A DNA stretch of 64,000 nt from Coraliomargarita_B sp036735565. Its GTDB lineage: Bacteria > Verrucomicrobiota > Verrucomicrobiia > Opitutales > Coraliomargaritaceae. A program made the position numbers and the translations under genes. Shown here one piece after another: positions 53,323-62,714 of this stretch (position 1 is its first letter; the number at the start of each line of letters is the position of its first letter). The stretch spans positions 1 to 64,000 of the forward strand of contig DAINOC010000002.1 in assembly GCA_036735565.1 (NCBI GenBank), in the 5' to 3' direction. The notes beneath the pieces are model-generated. The model saw only the letters and a program-made list of their open reading frames with translations. It was not told the origin of the DNA and ran no database searches.

Positions 53323-54261
53323 ATGTCTGAGCAACTTTTGGAGAGCACCCCGTCCGCCCCGACGTCCAAATTGGTCGTCTGGCGGTTTGTGGATGGGAAG
53401 GCTGGCCACGAAGCGCAGTCGAAGGGCCTGGCCGATGCGTTGTCCCGCCGGGTCTCTGTCCATTGTGAGTGTTTTGATGTGCGGTCGCTTCCTTCTGTTT
53501 TTTCGGCATGGTTGATGGGCCGTTTTTCGGCCGGTGACGGGCGACCGGAGCCGGATTTGATCGTTGGGGCTGGGCACCGCACGCATCTGCCCATGCTAGC
53601 CGCGCGCCGGGCGTGGGGTGGCAGGGTGGCCGTCCTGATGAAGCCTTCGCTGCCATCCTGGTTGTTTGACTATGTGATTATGCCGGAGCATGATGGTCGG
53701 CTTAGACGGAAAAATGTGTTTGTAACAAAAGGGGTCTTAAATACGGTTCGACCGGCGGAAAATGCCTCGATGGAGCAGGGCTTGATCCTCATTGGCGGTC
53801 CTTCCAGGCACCACGACTGGGATGACCGGGTGCTGGCGGATCAGGTTCGGCAGGCCATAGCAGGGGATGCCGGAGTCCATTGGACGGCGACCACCTCGCG
53901 CCGGACGCCGGAGTCAACGGTTGCCTTGCTCAGGGCTCTGGAGTTGAAGGACTGCACCATTGTGCCGGTTGCAGAGACAGGGCCGGGGTGGGTTGCCGAC
54001 CAGTTGAAGCGCTGTGGCCGCGTCATGGTCAGCGAGGACAGTGCCTCGATGGTTTTTGAGGCACTGTCGGCAGGTGCCCGGGTGGCGCTACTAGCGGTGC
54101 CCTCCCGCAGTCGAAAGTCCCGGGTCGAGGCGGCCATGCAGGGGCTTCGTGACGAGGGCCGGGTGGTCGCTGCCGGGGAAGCCTTCGGCGATGACCAAGC
54201 CTGCGTCCCGCTCGCCGAAGCGGATCGTGCGGCTGAGTGGCTGTTGTCCCGGCTTGGTTGA
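53323..54261 (+). CDS. ELM1/GtrOC1-like protein (PF06258 family)
   Basis: A 312-residue protein of the mitochondrial-fission ELM1-like family, which in bacteria is a glycosyltransferase-like fold of unknown substrate. WRFVDGKAGHEAQSKGLADAL, LIVGAGHRTHLPM and LMKPSLPSWLFD in the first half and VSEDSASMVFEALSAGARV in the second are typical. It starts six bases after menA. Confidence 0.82.
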   Translation: MSEQLLESTPSAPTSKLVVWRFVDGKAGHEAQSKGLADALSRRVSVHCECFDVRSLPSVFSAWLMGRFSAGDGRPEPDLIVGAGHRTHLPMLAARRAWGGRVAVLMKPSLPSWLFDYVIMPEHDGRLRRKNVFVTKGVLNTVRPAENASMEQGLILIGGPSRHHDWDDRVLADQVRQAIAGDAGVHWTATTSRRTPESTVALLRALELKDCTIVPVAETGPGWVADQLKRCGRVMVSEDSASMVFEALSAGARVALLAVPSRSRKSRVEAAMQGLRDEGRVVAAGEAFGDDQACVPLAEADRAAEWLLSRLG

Positions 54262-54339
54262 GGCGGGTCGGTATCTTTCGCCGCTGAATGCGGTGATAGG
54301 TGGCTTGCGGCGAGCGTGGAATGTGCCACCTTTCGGCGT

Positions 54340-54810
54340 ATGCAGTTTTGGAAAAAAGCGCTTTTATGTGTCATCGTGATCGAGCTACTGGGGAATGCCA
54401 GCGGACTCGTAACTTTTCTCTCCATCGACGGATGGTATGAGGCGCTGCAAAAACCGCCCGGCACTCCGCCGAATGGGGTGTTTGGCCCGGTGTGGCTCTT
54501 TGTGTATGCCATGATCGGCCTCTCGCTGGCGCTGATCTGGGATCGCCCTGGGGAAACGGCGGTCAAACGCCCGGCTCTTCGCTGGTTTGCCCTGCAGTTC
54601 GGCTTGAATCTGTTGTGGACGCCGGTCTTTTTTGGCCTGCAGCGGATCGACTGGGCGCTGGTGATTATCCTCTTGCTGCTTTGGGCGATAGCCCGGGTAA
54701 TGCGCGCGGCTTTTTCGGTGAGCCGCGCGGCCGGGTGGCTCTTCCTGCCTTATTTGCTGTGGGTTGGCTACGCCAGCTATCTCAATGTGGGTTTTCTTTT
54801 ATTGAACTGA
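54340..54810 (+). CDS. tspO: TspO/MBR family protein
   Basis: The ATG at 54340 gives 156 residues with five membrane helices. It has WYEALQKPPGTPPNGVFGPVW, LNLLWTPVFFG and a late WVGYASYLN. TspO binds porphyrins and modulates stress responses. It is downstream of the ELM1-like gene. Confidence 0.9.
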   Translation: MQFWKKALLCVIVIELLGNASGLVTFLSIDGWYEALQKPPGTPPNGVFGPVWLFVYAMIGLSLALIWDRPGETAVKRPALRWFALQFGLNLLWTPVFFGLQRIDWALVIILLLLWAIARVMRAAFSVSRAAGWLFLPYLLWVGYASYLNVGFLLLN

Positions 54811-54893
54811 CTCAGGTTGTTTTTGCCTGTTCGGGCAAACCATTACACCAAAGCTTAACTTTTCTGGTAAAAGGTAGCAGCCATGCCTGATGT

Positions 54894-55018
54894 GCCAACC
54901 CAGTCCTGGCCCGCCTTTCGACAAGCTCAAGGCCCTGAGCCCCGCCGAAGGGTGAGGACACGGTCCGCTACCCGATTTTGGATTCGATTTACCGATAAAA
55001 GTCAGTGGGTGGTATTAG
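54894..55018. repeat. Dispersed repeat R2, copy 2, with nested hairpin insertion
   Basis: The copy matches 36300-36384 but is interrupted after CTGGCCCG by about 40 bases (CCTTTCGACAAGCTCAAGG...CGAAGGGT) that form a hairpin (CCTTTCG/CGAAGG outside, GCTCA/TGAGC inside). The last four bases overlap the stop codon of the VTT-domain gene. Confidence 0.82.
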
Positions 55019-55665
55019 GCGCTCAATCCGGCCTCGTTTTCGGCTGATTTTCGTCGCCGCACGCGGCGCTGTAAATACCAGGCCAGGCCGGCGACTAAAA
55101 CGATCAGGGCGACGACGGTGAGCCCCTGGCCCGTCTCGCGGTCCTGTATGGAGTCGCCCAGTAGGTAGAACAGCAGCGCGTAAACAAAGCTGAAGATAAA
55201 GGAAGCTGTGAAATAGAGCCAGAACGGGACTTTTGAGAGGACGAGAATATAGTTTTTCAGAAACGCGGGTAGGCCCGGGGCGAATTTTACCAGGACTGTA
55301 TAGCGGATGGGTCTTTTCGGGGGATCGCTGGGGAGTTGAAACTTTTTACCCTCAAGCAACTGATCGATGACCGTGCGTAGGCCAGAGTGTCCGATTCCAT
55401 AAACTAGCAGCAGGTTTCCGGCGATCGCGAGCGCACCCCCACCGAGACCGACCAGTGGCCCAAAGCTAAGCCCAGCCAGAATATAAAAGGGAGAGGTCGG
55501 CACCCCAAAGGCCGGTGCCACCGTCATTACCAGAAAGAATACCCAGGGATCCAAGCCAGCGCTCCACTCCAGAAAAGCCTCCTGGTCCCAGAAATAGACG
55601 GCAACCCCCACACCGAGGCACAAAGCGGCGGCCATCAGGAGCTGAGTCAGTTTGCGGTCCGGCAT
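55015..55665 (-). CDS. DedA/VTT-domain membrane protein
   Basis: The ATG at 55665 gives 216 residues, MPDRKLTQLL onward; codons upstream are not family-like. It has five or six membrane helices with the VTT region GVPTSPFYILAGLSFGPLVG and VLVKFAPGLPAFLKNYILVLSKVPFW. DedA proteins are implicated in lipid flipping. Its 3' end overlaps the R2 repeat. Confidence 0.8.
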   Translation of the reverse strand: MPDRKLTQLLMAAALCLGVGVAVYFWDQEAFLEWSAGLDPWVFFLVMTVAPAFGVPTSPFYILAGLSFGPLVGLGGGALAIAGNLLLVYGIGHSGLRTVIDQLLEGKKFQLPSDPPKRPIRYTVLVKFAPGLPAFLKNYILVLSKVPFWLYFTASFIFSFVYALLFYLLGDSIQDRETGQGLTVVALIVLVAGLAWYLQRRVRRRKSAENEAGLSA

Positions 55666-55842
55666 CGTTGGAGGACTTAGGGTGGCAGCGTCCAAGAGCC
55701 AAGCGGATTCTCGGGTGCCGGGTGGTTCGGGAATCGTTTTCTCCAAAAATATCCGGATTTCGGTAAATTGTTTGAACGCGGTGGGTGTTTTGGCGTCTAT
55801 CTTGGCATATCAGTTAGTGTGTTTCGTTTGTTTTTGTTGTTT

Positions 55843-55870
55843 AACCGCCCTTCGGGGCGGTTTTTTTTTT
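55843..55870 (+). terminator. Orphan rho-independent terminator with TTCG loop
   Basis: AACCGCCC-TTCG-GGGCGGTT followed by ten T bases is a textbook terminator. No recognised gene ends upstream of it on the plus strand within about a kilobase (tspO ends at 54810). It lies in the 328-base gap between the VTT gene start and ebfC. Confidence 0.9.
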
Positions 55871-55993
55871 GCTCGGATCGTTTTTTACTCGGATTGAGGT
55901 AAATACTCCGGGCGGTCAATCGGCTTGACTTGGCCAGTCGGCTGCATCGACTCAGGGGCTTTCACAACCATCGCATCAACCACAGGAATCATT

Positions 55994-56305
55994 ATGGCAG
56001 GAGTCGGCAAATTATTGAAGCAAGCGCAGAAAATGCAGAAGCAAATGGAGGCGATCCAGCAGGAGCTCGCGGAAAAGGTTTTGGAGGTTTCGAGCGGCGG
56101 CGGCGCGATCCAGATCCAAATCTCCGGCCAGGGCGAGTTCCGCGGTATCAAAATCGATCCGGAGTTTTTGAAGGAAGACGCCGACTTTATCGAGGAGAGC
56201 CTGTTGGCAGCGATTCAGGAGGCCGCAGCGAAGGCCAAGGAGACCAGTGAAGCGGCCATGAGTGCGGTGACGGGCGGAATGGGCGGCTTCGGTGGTTTGA
56301 TGTAG
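55994..56305 (+). CDS. ebfC: YbaB/EbfC family nucleoid-associated protein
   Basis: The ATG at 55994 gives 103 residues, LLKQAQKMQKQMEAIQQELA at the start and the beta-strand ISGQGEFRGIKIDPEF. It binds DNA as a nucleoid protein and commonly sits beside recR, as here; dnaX, a usual neighbour, is absent. Confidence 0.93.
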   Translation: MAGVGKLLKQAQKMQKQMEAIQQELAEKVLEVSSGGGAIQIQISGQGEFRGIKIDPEFLKEDADFIEESLLAAIQEAAAKAKETSEAAMSAVTGGMGGFGGLM

Positions 56306-56306
56306 C

Positions 56307-56900
56307 GTGACGCCGTCCTACGACAGACTGCTACAAACCTTGAAGCGGTTGCCCGGAGTGGGCTACCGCGCTGCCGAGCGGATCGCCATGCACCTGCTGG
56401 TCGAGTTGCCCTCTGAAATGCCGGAATTGCAGGCAGCGCTGGAAGCGGCCCGGCACTCGGTGAGGCGTTGTGAAATCTGCGGGAATCTGGCGGAGGCGGA
56501 GTCCTGCGCGATTTGCCTCGATGGAGAGCGCGACGATGGACGCCTCTGTGTGGTGGAGCACGCGCAAGACCTGATTGCCATTGAGCGTTCTTCGGCCTGG
56601 CGGGGGCGCTATCATGTGCTGCATGGCAAATTGTCTCCGATCCATGGCATCGGTCCGGAGCGGCTCAATCTTGAAGCACTGCGACGGCGGCTTGAAACGG
56701 GCGCTATCGAGGAGATCGTGTTTGCCCTCTCCAACGATATCGAGGGACAGGCAACCTGCCATTTTATACAGGAGGAACTGGTGGCGGGGCGTTCGATACA
56801 GACGAGCCGGATCGGATTTGGTCTGCCCAGCGGCGGTGGCGTGACCTACGCCGATGCCGTGACCCTGCGCAGCGCTTTGGAGGGTCGGACGCGGTATTAA
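56307..56900 (+). CDS. recR: Recombination protein RecR
   Basis: GTG at 56307 gives 197 residues. The helix-hairpin-helix (LKRLPGVGYRAAERIAMHLL), the zinc finger (CEICGNLAEAESCAIC) and the Toprim-like domain (RLCVVEHAQDLIAIE, HGKLSPIHGIGPE, EIVFALSNDIEGQAT) are intact. With RecFO it loads RecA at gaps. It starts two bases after ebfC. Confidence 0.96.
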   Translation: MTPSYDRLLQTLKRLPGVGYRAAERIAMHLLVELPSEMPELQAALEAARHSVRRCEICGNLAEAESCAICLDGERDDGRLCVVEHAQDLIAIERSSAWRGRYHVLHGKLSPIHGIGPERLNLEALRRRLETGAIEEIVFALSNDIEGQATCHFIQEELVAGRSIQTSRIGFGLPSGGGVTYADAVTLRSALEGRTRY

Positions 56901-57052
56901 TGGTGGGTGGTTGTTCGTTGTTTGTTGCTGGTTGTTTGGTGCTTGGAGGTTTTTCCGCAGCAACGATTTGGGAGCCGTTCGCCTTGTAGTAGACGGGGCC
57001 CTTTCTTTGGGCTAAATTTTGAGGCACCAAAATTAGGGACAGGCTTTTTTAA

Positions 57053-58441
57053 TTACATAGAATCCGCGATGTCCTCCAGCGGGTAGGTCCAGATTTCGGA
57101 GAGGGTGGGATGATACCAGTGCACTTTGAGGAGATCACTGACGGACGCTTTCAGGGTCACGGCGACGCCCATGGCGTGGATCAGTTCACCGCCGTCCTTG
57201 CCGACGCATTCGGCGCCGAGGACGGTGCCGGTGCTGCGTTCGGCGAGGACTTTGACGTAGCCGGCCTTGGCCTCCATAAGGATGGATTTACCGTGATCGT
57301 CGAAGGGGTAGTCGGCCGAGAGGTAGTCGATGCCGCGTTCTTTCAGTTGGGACTCGCTCAAGCCGACCTGGCCGATCTGCGGGTCGGTGAAGACGACCCC
57401 CAAAAGGCTGTCGTAATCGACCGGTTGAGCGGCCCGGCCGGTGGCGTGGCGGGCGGCGAGCTCGCCCTGGAGGATGGCGATGTGGACAATTTCGTGCGGT
57501 CCGGCGACGTCGCCGCAGGCGTAGATGCGGGGGTTACTCGTGCGCTGCATTGCATCGCAGGCGATGTGGCCGCCGGGAAGTTGATCGACACCGGCGGCGT
57601 CCAGCCCGAGGCCATTGGTGGCCGGTCGGCGTCCGAGAGCATTGAAGAGGTGGGGGGCCTCGGCGGTGTGGTCTTTGCCCGCATGCTCAAAGCGGACGGT
57701 GAAAGTTCCGTCGCTATGATCGACGCTTTGCAACCGGGTATCGGTGTAGAGATGGATGCCCTCTTTGCGAAACTGCGCTTCGATGACGGCTGCGGCCTCT
57801 GGTGAGCATTCCCTGAGGATACGCGGGCTGCGTTGTATCTGGATGACCTCGCTGCCGGCGCGTCTGAGGAACTGGGCGAGTTCACAGGCCACGATGCCGC
57901 CGCCGAGGACGATGACTTTTTCGGGAAGAAAATCGAGGTCGAGAACGTCGTCACTCGTCCAGAAGGGTGTCTCGGCGAGACCCGGAACGGGGGGCACTGC
58001 GACGACCGAGCCGGTGGCGATCACGAAGTGGTCGGCGGTCAGCCGGGTGCCATCGCTCAACTCAACCGTAGCGGCATCCACAAAGGTGGCTCGTTGGCGG
58101 AAGAGGGTGAAGCGATCGCTCGCGAGCTGTCCCTGGCGGTAGGCGGCAAACTCTGTGATGGTATCGAGTTTGCGCTGGTGGAGGGCGGGCATATCGATCG
58201 CCGCTTCCGGGATCCTCAGGCCGAAGGCTTTGGCCTGCTGGGCGAGGTGGAGGACTTCGGTCGAGTAGATCAGTGTCTTCGAGGGCATGCAGCCGCGCAG
58301 GATGCATAGGCCGCCGAGTTCGCGGGCCTCATCGATGATGGCCACGCGCTCGCAGGTCTCGCGTGCGGTGCGTGCAGCTGCATAGCCGCCGCTACCGCCG
58401 CCGATGACGATCGTATCGAAGTGTTCGGGATTTGGATTCAT
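57053..58441 (-). CDS. Flavin-dependent disulfide oxidoreductase, dihydrolipoyl/mercuric reductase-like
   Basis: A 462-residue class I pyridine nucleotide-disulfide oxidoreductase. IGGGSGGYAAARTA binds FAD, CILRGC is the redox disulfide (CxxxxC), VIVLGGGIVACELAQF binds NAD(P), and the C-terminal HWYHPTLSE supplies the active-site His-Glu. No lipoamide complex genes are near. A mercuric or Si-specific transhydrogenase type is possible. Confidence 0.88.
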   Translation of the reverse strand: MNPNPEHFDTIVIGGGSGGYAAARTARETCERVAIIDEARELGGLCILRGCMPSKTLIYSTEVLHLAQQAKAFGLRIPEAAIDMPALHQRKLDTITEFAAYRQGQLASDRFTLFRQRATFVDAATVELSDGTRLTADHFVIATGSVVAVPPVPGLAETPFWTSDDVLDLDFLPEKVIVLGGGIVACELAQFLRRAGSEVIQIQRSPRILRECSPEAAAVIEAQFRKEGIHLYTDTRLQSVDHSDGTFTVRFEHAGKDHTAEAPHLFNALGRRPATNGLGLDAAGVDQLPGGHIACDAMQRTSNPRIYACGDVAGPHEIVHIAILQGELAARHATGRAAQPVDYDSLLGVVFTDPQIGQVGLSESQLKERGIDYLSADYPFDDHGKSILMEAKAGYVKVLAERSTGTVLGAECVGKDGGELIHAMGVAVTLKASVSDLLKVHWYHPTLSEIWTYPLEDIADSM

Positions 58442-59901
58442 GATCGGGTGATTTCCGTGTTGGGAGCTTTGTAAACGGGGACTTTTCGACTGCCCGGGGC
58501 TGCGACCAGCCCGATTCGGGCGGTATCGACTTCGTCAACCCGGCTGCGCGTCAGGTCGGCCCAGCGAAAGGCGGTGAACAGAAGAATCAGAAAGCTCATG
58601 AGGACAGTCGGCGACATAAACGGGGTGTCAACCAGAGCCAGAAAAAGAATGGCCGCCAATCCGATGAGCAGATGATTGGTCAAGCGGATATCGCGGCGGC
58701 CCCGCAGCGCGTATCGGAGCGTCAGTAGTAGAATCGGCAGGCTACAGGCCAGGAGGCCGACCAGGCCAAACTCTGCGAGTAGATGGGCCAGATCCGATCC
58801 TGCGCGCGCGTAGGGCAGCCCCTCCAATCGGTCGCTACCGTAGAATGGGAGCAGTTGAATGAAGCTGTCCATCCCGGATCCGAAGAGTGGGCGTTCTTTA
58901 AAAAGGCGCCAGGCGCAATCCTGGAGCTCGTCCCAGTATGGAGGTCGGGCACCCGGGCTGAGCATACGCGAAAATGCGATGATAAAAAAGAGAATGGAGC
59001 CCAGCCCGGAGAGCAAAGCGATGATGCGGCGATGGGGGTCCCTACCACTGCCGGCGAAGTCGAAAGCAACGATCAGAAGCATCAGAGCGGTGGTGAGTAG
59101 GAGCACCCCGGCCGGCCGGGGTGCTTCGACGAGGAGGGCGCTGGCCCCCAGAATAAGTCCGCCGACCAGATAGAATGGGCCGACGGTCGCAATAAACGGA
59201 GGGCTGTCGTCATACCGCGTGGTCAGCAGTGCCATGGCAAAGCAGGCGCAGCTCCAGAGTGTCGCAAATGCGGCCCAGTGCCCATCGTAGGGAAAAACTG
59301 CGAAAAAATCCGACCGTCCGGTTCCGGATGAAAAAAGGGTGCTCTCCAGGGCGAATGCGTCCTGCATGTAGCCGAAAATAGCGATGCCCACGGCGAAGAG
59401 ACAAAGCCACGGCATCAGTCGTTCAAAGAATGTGCGGGACTTGGGGATGAGGAACACCGGCACGGCCAGAAGCAGGACAGCGATATGCCCCGTGACGCTC
59501 AGTGAGGCCTTTCCCCCGGCGGCGCTGACCGGCAGCCAGCGGTTGACTTCGCGGAGGGTTACCCACCGCGAATCGTCTGCGATGAAGGTAACGAGCGGAT
59601 TCTGCAGGAGGCCTAAAAGGTGAAGGGCGGCAAGGATGCAAGCCGGTGAGATGAGCCAAAAAAACCGTCTCCATAGGTGGTCGATAAAAAACGGGTGGGT
59701 GTGCTCATGCTGCTTGAGCAGCATGGGGGTGAGGCAGCCGAGGATGGTGAGAAGGCCGAGCAGCCAATTGGAGCGCGGCACGCCGATCCAGAATGCAGCG
59801 AGGCAGACGATCAACAGGGAGATGAAGAGGGCGGTCTCGGCCGGGGTGAAGGTATCACGCAGGAGTTTCTCCCTGGGCAGTAGCTGGTCGTTGTTGGTCA
59901 T
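58438..59901 (-). CDS. O-antigen ligase/polymerase-like membrane protein
   Basis: The 487-residue protein has at least ten membrane helices and a large loop (about 300-380) with AWRLFKERPLFGSGMDSF, the pattern around the active site of WaaL/Wzy_C proteins. It probably joins glycan chains to lipid carriers. Start and stop overlap the neighbours by four bases on both sides, so it is translated with the DJ-1 gene before it and the reductase after it. Confidence 0.82.
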   Translation of the reverse strand: MTNNDQLLPREKLLRDTFTPAETALFISLLIVCLAAFWIGVPRSNWLLGLLTILGCLTPMLLKQHEHTHPFFIDHLWRRFFWLISPACILAALHLLGLLQNPLVTFIADDSRWVTLREVNRWLPVSAAGGKASLSVTGHIAVLLLAVPVFLIPKSRTFFERLMPWLCLFAVGIAIFGYMQDAFALESTLFSSGTGRSDFFAVFPYDGHWAAFATLWSCACFAMALLTTRYDDSPPFIATVGPFYLVGGLILGASALLVEAPRPAGVLLLTTALMLLIVAFDFAGSGRDPHRRIIALLSGLGSILFFIIAFSRMLSPGARPPYWDELQDCAWRLFKERPLFGSGMDSFIQLLPFYGSDRLEGLPYARAGSDLAHLLAEFGLVGLLACSLPILLLTLRYALRGRRDIRLTNHLLIGLAAILFLALVDTPFMSPTVLMSFLILLFTAFRWADLTRSRVDEVDTARIGLVAAPGSRKVPVYKAPNTEITRS

Positions 59902-60455
59902 TCGTCCCGGGTCCAGCAGATGGAAGTGGCAATTTCGCGGGCGGTGCCATCACCGGTCAGTGCCTCGACGAGGGCGAGGGCGAACTCGGTGGCGGTGCCG
60001 GCACCCTGTGAGGTGATGATCCGCCGGGCCTGCACGACACGGTCAGCCTGTGGCTTGGGCAGTTCAGCGAGGGTGGCCGGATGCGCGGTGTAGTTGCCTT
60101 CGGGGCTCAGCAGTCCCGCGTCCAGTAGAAGGAGCGGCGCCGCGCAGATCGCGCCGATCCATTTGTCGGCTTCCTGGTGGCGCTTTAGAATCCGGCAGAG
60201 AGCGGGGTTTCCGCGCAGTTTCTGCACACCCGGGCCACCGGGAAGGATCACGACATCGTAGAGAGCATCATCGGGCAGGTCGGCGAGTGCGTATTCGGCC
60301 AGCAGGGTGAGTCCGCTGCGTCCGGTAACGGCGAGGGAGTCGCCGCAGGCAGCTTGGGTAACGTCGACCCCCGCGCGGGCGAGTAGATCGACTGGAGCAA
60401 CGGCTTCCATTTCTTCGAAGCCCGGGTGGAGGACAATAAGGGCGTTAAGGCTCAT
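59898..60455 (-). CDS. DJ-1/PfpI family protein
   Basis: The ATG at 60455 gives 185 residues. The nucleophile elbow has Cys in IGAICAAPLLLL, and DVVILPGGPG and ITSQGAGTATEFALALVE are DJ-1 group features. A deglycase, chaperone or redox sensor role is possible. It overlaps the hydrolase gene by eleven bases. Confidence 0.88.
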   Translation of the reverse strand: MSLNALIVLHPGFEEMEAVAPVDLLARAGVDVTQAACGDSLAVTGRSGLTLLAEYALADLPDDALYDVVILPGGPGVQKLRGNPALCRILKRHQEADKWIGAICAAPLLLLDAGLLSPEGNYTAHPATLAELPKPQADRVVQARRIITSQGAGTATEFALALVEALTGDGTAREIATSICWTRDE

Positions 60456-61272
60456 GATCGGTCGGGTTTTGAATAAAGGGCAGGACGGTCTCCCAATAAG
60501 CGGGGCCGGCGACATCAATCAAGTTATTGTGGCCCGCGTTGTCGACCCACAGGGTCCGGGCGCGCGGACCGACGGTCCGGGCATTTTTCAGGGCGTGTGC
60601 GATGGGAATGATCGCATCATTTCGCCCGTGGAGGATGAGGATAGGGCTGTCGATGCGGGGCAGGCGGGCGCGGTTATCAAAGCGGTCGAACGGGAGGACC
60701 TTGATGCGGGTCAATGCCCGGAAGGTGGAGGTGAAGGCACTGTCCAGGATCAGGCCGGCAACCGGGTAGCGCTCCGCGAGGTAGCAGGCGGGGCCGCTGC
60801 CGACGGAGCGGCCATAGAGGCGGATGGCTTCCGGCGGGTAGCCCAGGGTCTCAACGGCGTGTTGGAAGACACGATCCGCCGCGGCGTAGCAACCCGCCTC
60901 GGAGGCACGGCCGCTGCTCAGTCCGTAGCCCGGATAGTCGTAAGCGAGGACGGCGATGCCGCGGGCCCGAAAGGTCTCCAGCAAGTAGCGTATCCCGCCG
61001 AGATCCTCCCCGTTGCCGTGGTTGTAGAGGAGCAGCGGAGCGGCCTCACCAGCGGGGAGAAAGATCGTGGCGATGGATTCTCCGTTTCGATCCTCCAGGA
61101 AGCGGATGGATTCGTCCGCTTCATAGCCAGGATACGGGGCGGGAAAAATCATCCACTCCGAGGCAAACCACGCGAAGACATTCATGAGAAGATAAACAAC
61201 CAGAAGGGCCGCAAGAGTGAGTTGTGCCACATGGAGTATCATAAGCTTGAGGGAATGGAGGAGGGATGCCAC
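60445..61272 (-). CDS. Membrane-anchored alpha/beta hydrolase
   Basis: The 275-residue protein has one N-terminal membrane helix (VAQLTLAALLVVYLLMNVF) and a BEM46/ABHD17-like hydrolase fold. The oxyanion turn is LLYNHGNGEDLGG, the nucleophile Ser is in YGRSVGSG, Asp is in ILHGRNDAIIP and His is in NAGHNNL. Substrate unknown. It diverges from the aminotransferase gene, 54 bases away. Confidence 0.85.
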   Translation of the reverse strand: MASLLHSLKLMILHVAQLTLAALLVVYLLMNVFAWFASEWMIFPAPYPGYEADESIRFLEDRNGESIATIFLPAGEAAPLLLYNHGNGEDLGGIRYLLETFRARGIAVLAYDYPGYGLSSGRASEAGCYAAADRVFQHAVETLGYPPEAIRLYGRSVGSGPACYLAERYPVAGLILDSAFTSTFRALTRIKVLPFDRFDNRARLPRIDSPILILHGRNDAIIPIAHALKNARTVGPRARTLWVDNAGHNNLIDVAGPAYWETVLPFIQNPTDHEP

Positions 61273-61326
61273 GGTGCCTCTTTCAAGCCTGTTGCCATTG
61301 ACAGCGCAAACGTAAAGCCCGATCCC

Positions 61327-62604
61327 ATGTCCGAATCCGTTCCCGCATCTTCTCTTTCGTTCTCTGCCATGGGCCGGACCATCGGTGAGCCGGTGATCGT
61401 CGACTTAATGAACCGGGCCCTGCAGCAACCGGGCCTGCTCTCGCTGGCGGCGGGCTTCACCGATAACGCGGTGCTGCCGCGCGAACTGGTGGGCGGGATC
61501 GTTGCCGAGTTGACGGCGGCCGGGGCTGACCCCGGCTATCTGCAATACGGGACGAATCAGGGCCGGGCGGGCTTGCGTAAATTAACGGCGGAGCGCCTGG
61601 GCAGCTATCCCGGCGAGCGCCCGGACGTCTTTCATCCGGAGGCCTGTTTCCTGACCAACGGTTCGCAGCAGGCTCTTTACCTTGCGGTGCAGGTGCTCTG
61701 CGATCCCGGCGACATTCTGCTCGTGGAAGAGCCGAGCTACTTCGTCTGTCTGGAGATGCTGAAGGGTCTGGGGGTGCGTGCGGTGGGTATTCCCTGTGAT
61801 GCGGAGGGCGCTTTCGATCGGGAGGGACTGCGGGAGCGGCTTGCTCAGTTGCGAGCCAGCGGTCAGCGGGAGCGGGTGAAGGGGATCTATCTGGTGAGCT
61901 ATTTTTCCAATCCGAGCAGCCGTTCCATGACGCTTGGCGAAAAGCAGGCAGTGGCCCGGGTATTGTTGGAGGAGGATTATTGTATCCCGGTGCTGGAGGA
62001 CGGCGCCTACCGGGATCTCTATTTTGAAAGGCCTCACCTGGTGCCATCGGTGATCAGTCTTCCGGAATTTACCGACTTCCCCCTGCTGTATCTGGGAACT
62101 TACACCAAGCCCTTCGCCACCGGGTTGAAGGTCGGATTTGGCTACTGCACTGATCCAGTCTGGTTGAGTAAGATGCTCTGCGTCAAAGGGCATCAGGACT
62201 TCGGGTCGGCGCACTTCAATCAGGCGGTGATCGAGCGCTTGCTGAAGGGCGGTCACTACGAGGCGCACCTGGCAAGGATCCGTCCGCACTATGCGGCAAA
62301 GGCGGCAGCGATGCACGCCGTGCTCAGTGGCAGCGGCCTCGGTGAGGCGGGTTGGCAGTGGTTGCGGCCCGAGGGTGGCCTGATCTACTGGTTGCGCGGA
62401 CCGACCAGGATCGACACCCGCATGGGCGGTGCCTTTTGCGAAGCCTGTATCGGGCAGGGCGTGCTTTATGTGCCCGGGGATCTGTGCTTTCCCGGAGGCG
62501 AGCCGCACAACTGCGTGCGGCTTTCTTACGGCGCGATCGGTGCCGACAAATTGGAGACGGCAACGGAGCGCTTCGCCCGGGAGGCGTTGCGGTGGAGCGT
62601 TTGA
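61327..62604 (+). CDS. PLP-dependent aminotransferase (class I/II, LysN-like)
   Basis: The ATG at 61327 gives 425 residues; the open frame runs 340 codons further upstream but is antisense to two real genes. PLP enzyme features are NGSQQALYLAVQVL, DYCIPVLEDGAYRDLYF and the Schiff-base lysine in TYTKPFATGLKVGF. It resembles the 2-aminoadipate/aromatic aminotransferase group that shares the MocR-C fold. It carries no DNA-binding domain. Confidence 0.88.
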   Translation: MSESVPASSLSFSAMGRTIGEPVIVDLMNRALQQPGLLSLAAGFTDNAVLPRELVGGIVAELTAAGADPGYLQYGTNQGRAGLRKLTAERLGSYPGERPDVFHPEACFLTNGSQQALYLAVQVLCDPGDILLVEEPSYFVCLEMLKGLGVRAVGIPCDAEGAFDREGLRERLAQLRASGQRERVKGIYLVSYFSNPSSRSMTLGEKQAVARVLLEEDYCIPVLEDGAYRDLYFERPHLVPSVISLPEFTDFPLLYLGTYTKPFATGLKVGFGYCTDPVWLSKMLCVKGHQDFGSAHFNQAVIERLLKGGHYEAHLARIRPHYAAKAAAMHAVLSGSGLGEAGWQWLRPEGGLIYWLRGPTRIDTRMGGAFCEACIGQGVLYVPGDLCFPGGEPHNCVRLSYGAIGADKLETATERFAREALRWSV

Positions 62605-62714
62605 GCCTGGTGTCCTGCTGCGGCCTGTTTCCACCACAATGATTGAAGGTTGAGATTCGGCGTATCCGGGATTCCCGCTTTACTCTGGAGGGCGGGCCTT
62701 GTATCGCGTTGATG

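Noticed and set aside
55747..55993. SRP RNA gene (ffs) before ebfC
   Set aside because: The conserved SRP RNA core (GGAAG..AGCA internal loops) is not visible; only the terminator is.
60307..61326. 765-codon plus-strand frame with 340 codons before the aminotransferase
   Set aside because: The upstream part is antisense to the DJ-1 and hydrolase genes, both with clear family motifs; the natural start is the ATG at 61327.
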